64,000 nucleotides of DNA from a virus. This document shows positions 63,073-64,000 of this stretch, in pieces (positions within the stretch are counted from its first letter, which is position 1; every line of letters starts with the position of its first letter). The stretch is from IMG/VR virus record IMGVR_UViG_3300046011_010118, positions 1 to 64,000 of that record. One strand, written 5' to 3'. The translations under genes and the position numbers were made by a program. Under the pieces are notes generated by a model. The model was not told the origin of the DNA and made no database searches. It saw only the letters and a program-made list of their open reading frames with translations.

Positions 63073-64000
63073 AAATTAATCTTACTTCCTATTAGGAAAA
63101 ACGACAATATAGGGAAATCTGGGTTGGTAGACAAATTTGCTTTATAGTTCATATTTAGTTTAAAACGTCTTGTTAATTGATAGTCAAACCCACTACCTAA
63201 AAATGCACTAAATGTTCTATCGGTTGTTGTTACTTTATTTACAGTTGAATATATTAATGGAGTAGATATAATATATAACTCAGGAGATATAGTTAAACGT
63301 TTACTACCTTTAAATGGTTTAGTATAGAATGCTGTTACTGATGGTGATATAAATGTATTTTTTTCTTCACCATTTACTATAGTCATAGCACCACTCATAT
63401 TAAACCCAGTTACACCCCATTTACCAGCATTCAGTATTCCACTATAACCAACAAATCCAATTATGTTACCATATGAATAAACACCAGTTAAATTAATGTT
63501 GTGCACCCATTTTAATTTACCATTTTTACTAAAATTAATTTTAGTGTATTTACTTGATAAAGCAAATTGTTTAAAATTAAACCATATCATTGCTGTAGTA
63601 CCCCAACTTGACATTCCTGTCATTGAGGATTGATTCATACTTAAATTAAGTATAGGTGTAAATGTTTTATCTAGGTTTTGTGCTGTGGTGAAATCAGATG
63701 ATACTATTAAAGGATTATTTGATCCGCTTTTTCCATTTTTACCTCCTTTACCTCCACTACCACTATTATCATCTTTAGAACTATTTTGATTTTGTTGGTC
63801 TATATTCATCGTTGTTGTTGCAACCACCTCTTCTCCTTTCGCTTCAGTTTTCGTATCTGTTCCTGTAGTGGAAACACTACCATTCCCACTAGAGCTACTA
63901 CTGATAGGAACCCCAGTATTACTGTTGTTGCTAGACTCTGAATTATTATTTGAATTATTTCCAGTATTATTCTGATTGTTTTTGTCATTTTTCTTTTCAT
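63069..64000 (-). CDS. beta-barrel outer-membrane-like protein, 5' end outside the window
   Basis: The frame is open to the right edge of the window, so the gene is partial. The visible part has about 90 hydrophilic Asn/Ser/Gly/Lys-rich residues (NNQNNTGNNSNNNSESSNNS and SGSGGKGGKNGKSGS) followed by about 190 residues of alternating strands (LKWVHNINLTGVYSYGNIIG, KRLTISPELYIISTP, RRFKLNMNYKAN) ending SFFLIGSKINL, as in outer-membrane barrels. A shorter GTG start at 63827 would cut off most of the linker and is less likely. Role unknown; it is cotranscribed with the lectin. Confidence 0.65.
   Translation of the reverse strand, partial: EKKNDKNNQNNTGNNSNNNSESSNNSNTGVPISSSSSGNGSVSTTGTDTKTEAKGEEVVATTTMNIDQQNQNSSKDDNSGSGGKGGKNGKSGSNNPLIVSSDFTTAQNLDKTFTPILNLSMNQSSMTGMSSWGTTAMIWFNFKQFALSSKYTKINFSKNGKLKWVHNINLTGVYSYGNIIGFVGYSGILNAGKWGVTGFNMSGAMTIVNGEEKNTFISPSVTAFYTKPFKGSKRLTISPELYIISTPLIYSTVNKVTTTDRTFSAFLGSGFDYQLTRRFKLNMNYKANLSTNPDFPILSFFLIGSKINL

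Noticed and set aside
63806-64000. A 64-residue minus-strand ORF with a hydrophobic stretch at the window edge
   Set aside because: It is in another frame of the Asn/Ser-rich linker of the barrel gene. Reading AAT-rich codons out of frame gives Ile/Leu, which mimics a membrane segment; the linker frame is continuous with the barrel.
1-64000. CRISPR array or integrated prophage ends
   Set aside because: No regularly spaced identical repeats with unique spacers, no integrase and no attachment-type duplications were seen; the tandem repeats found are coding or iteron-like.

Overview
The window looks like part of the genome of a large, AT-rich, T4-like tailed phage that infects a member of the Bacteroidota, probably a flavobacterium. 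The phage assignment rests on a T4-type replisome (B-family DNA polymerase, sliding clamp, both clamp-loader subunits), a GH19 endolysin, fibre-like proteins, dozens of tiny unannotated ORFs and an almost wholly one-sided (minus-strand) gene order. The Bacteroidota assignment rests on a lipoprotein with a FAAC lipobox, a DUF4494-like protein, start sites with A/T-rich leaders, and promoter-like elements resembling the Bacteroidota -7 box. No capsid, portal, terminase, integrase or CRISPR gene is visible, so this is an incomplete genome segment; the last gene runs off the right edge.

Layout. 1-1,100: a short GC-rich island, an AT-hook protein and a 580-bp gene-free region with 15-bp iterons resembling DnaA boxes (candidate origin or control region). 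1.1-10.5 kb: a run of very small genes, many with their own promoter-like element and the start context AAGGTTATG; it includes a Cys-peptidase-like protein, a SprT-like protein, a DUF932 protein and a tRNA-like gene. 10.5-16.9 kb: nucleotide and phosphoesterase genes (ThyX, two metallophosphoesterases, MazG-like) and glycosyltransferases. 16.9-18.4 kb: an RNA island with six clear tRNAs (Leu, Arg, Met, Gln, Glu, Pro), one abnormal tRNA-like gene, a lipoprotein gene and a complete tmRNA. 18.4-21.4 kb: small proteins including ribosomal protein bS21. 21.4-34.6 kb: a tightly coupled sugar and glycan operon. 34.6-43.8 kb: PD-(D/E)XK nuclease, clamp loader, GroEL and GroES, clamp, DNA polymerase. 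43.8-52.4 kb: a second glycan cluster (methyltransferase-glycosyltransferase fusion, carbamoyltransferase, several glycosyltransferases). 52.5-64 kb: fibre-like and surface proteins, including a 1,174-residue Ser/Thr/Pro repeat protein, plus dCTP deaminase/dUTPase-like protein, phosphoribosyltransferase, FolE, endolysin, a secreted C-type lectin and a beta-barrel protein.

How the parts may work together (inference): the phage carries three take-over modules. One acts on translation (tRNAs, tmRNA, bS21), one on protein folding (a GroEL/GroES pair), and one is a large glycan-building set of about 15 glycosyltransferases plus sugar-nucleotide, methyl and carbamoyl enzymes. The last could decorate the Thr/Ser-rich repeat protein or other virion or cell-surface components.
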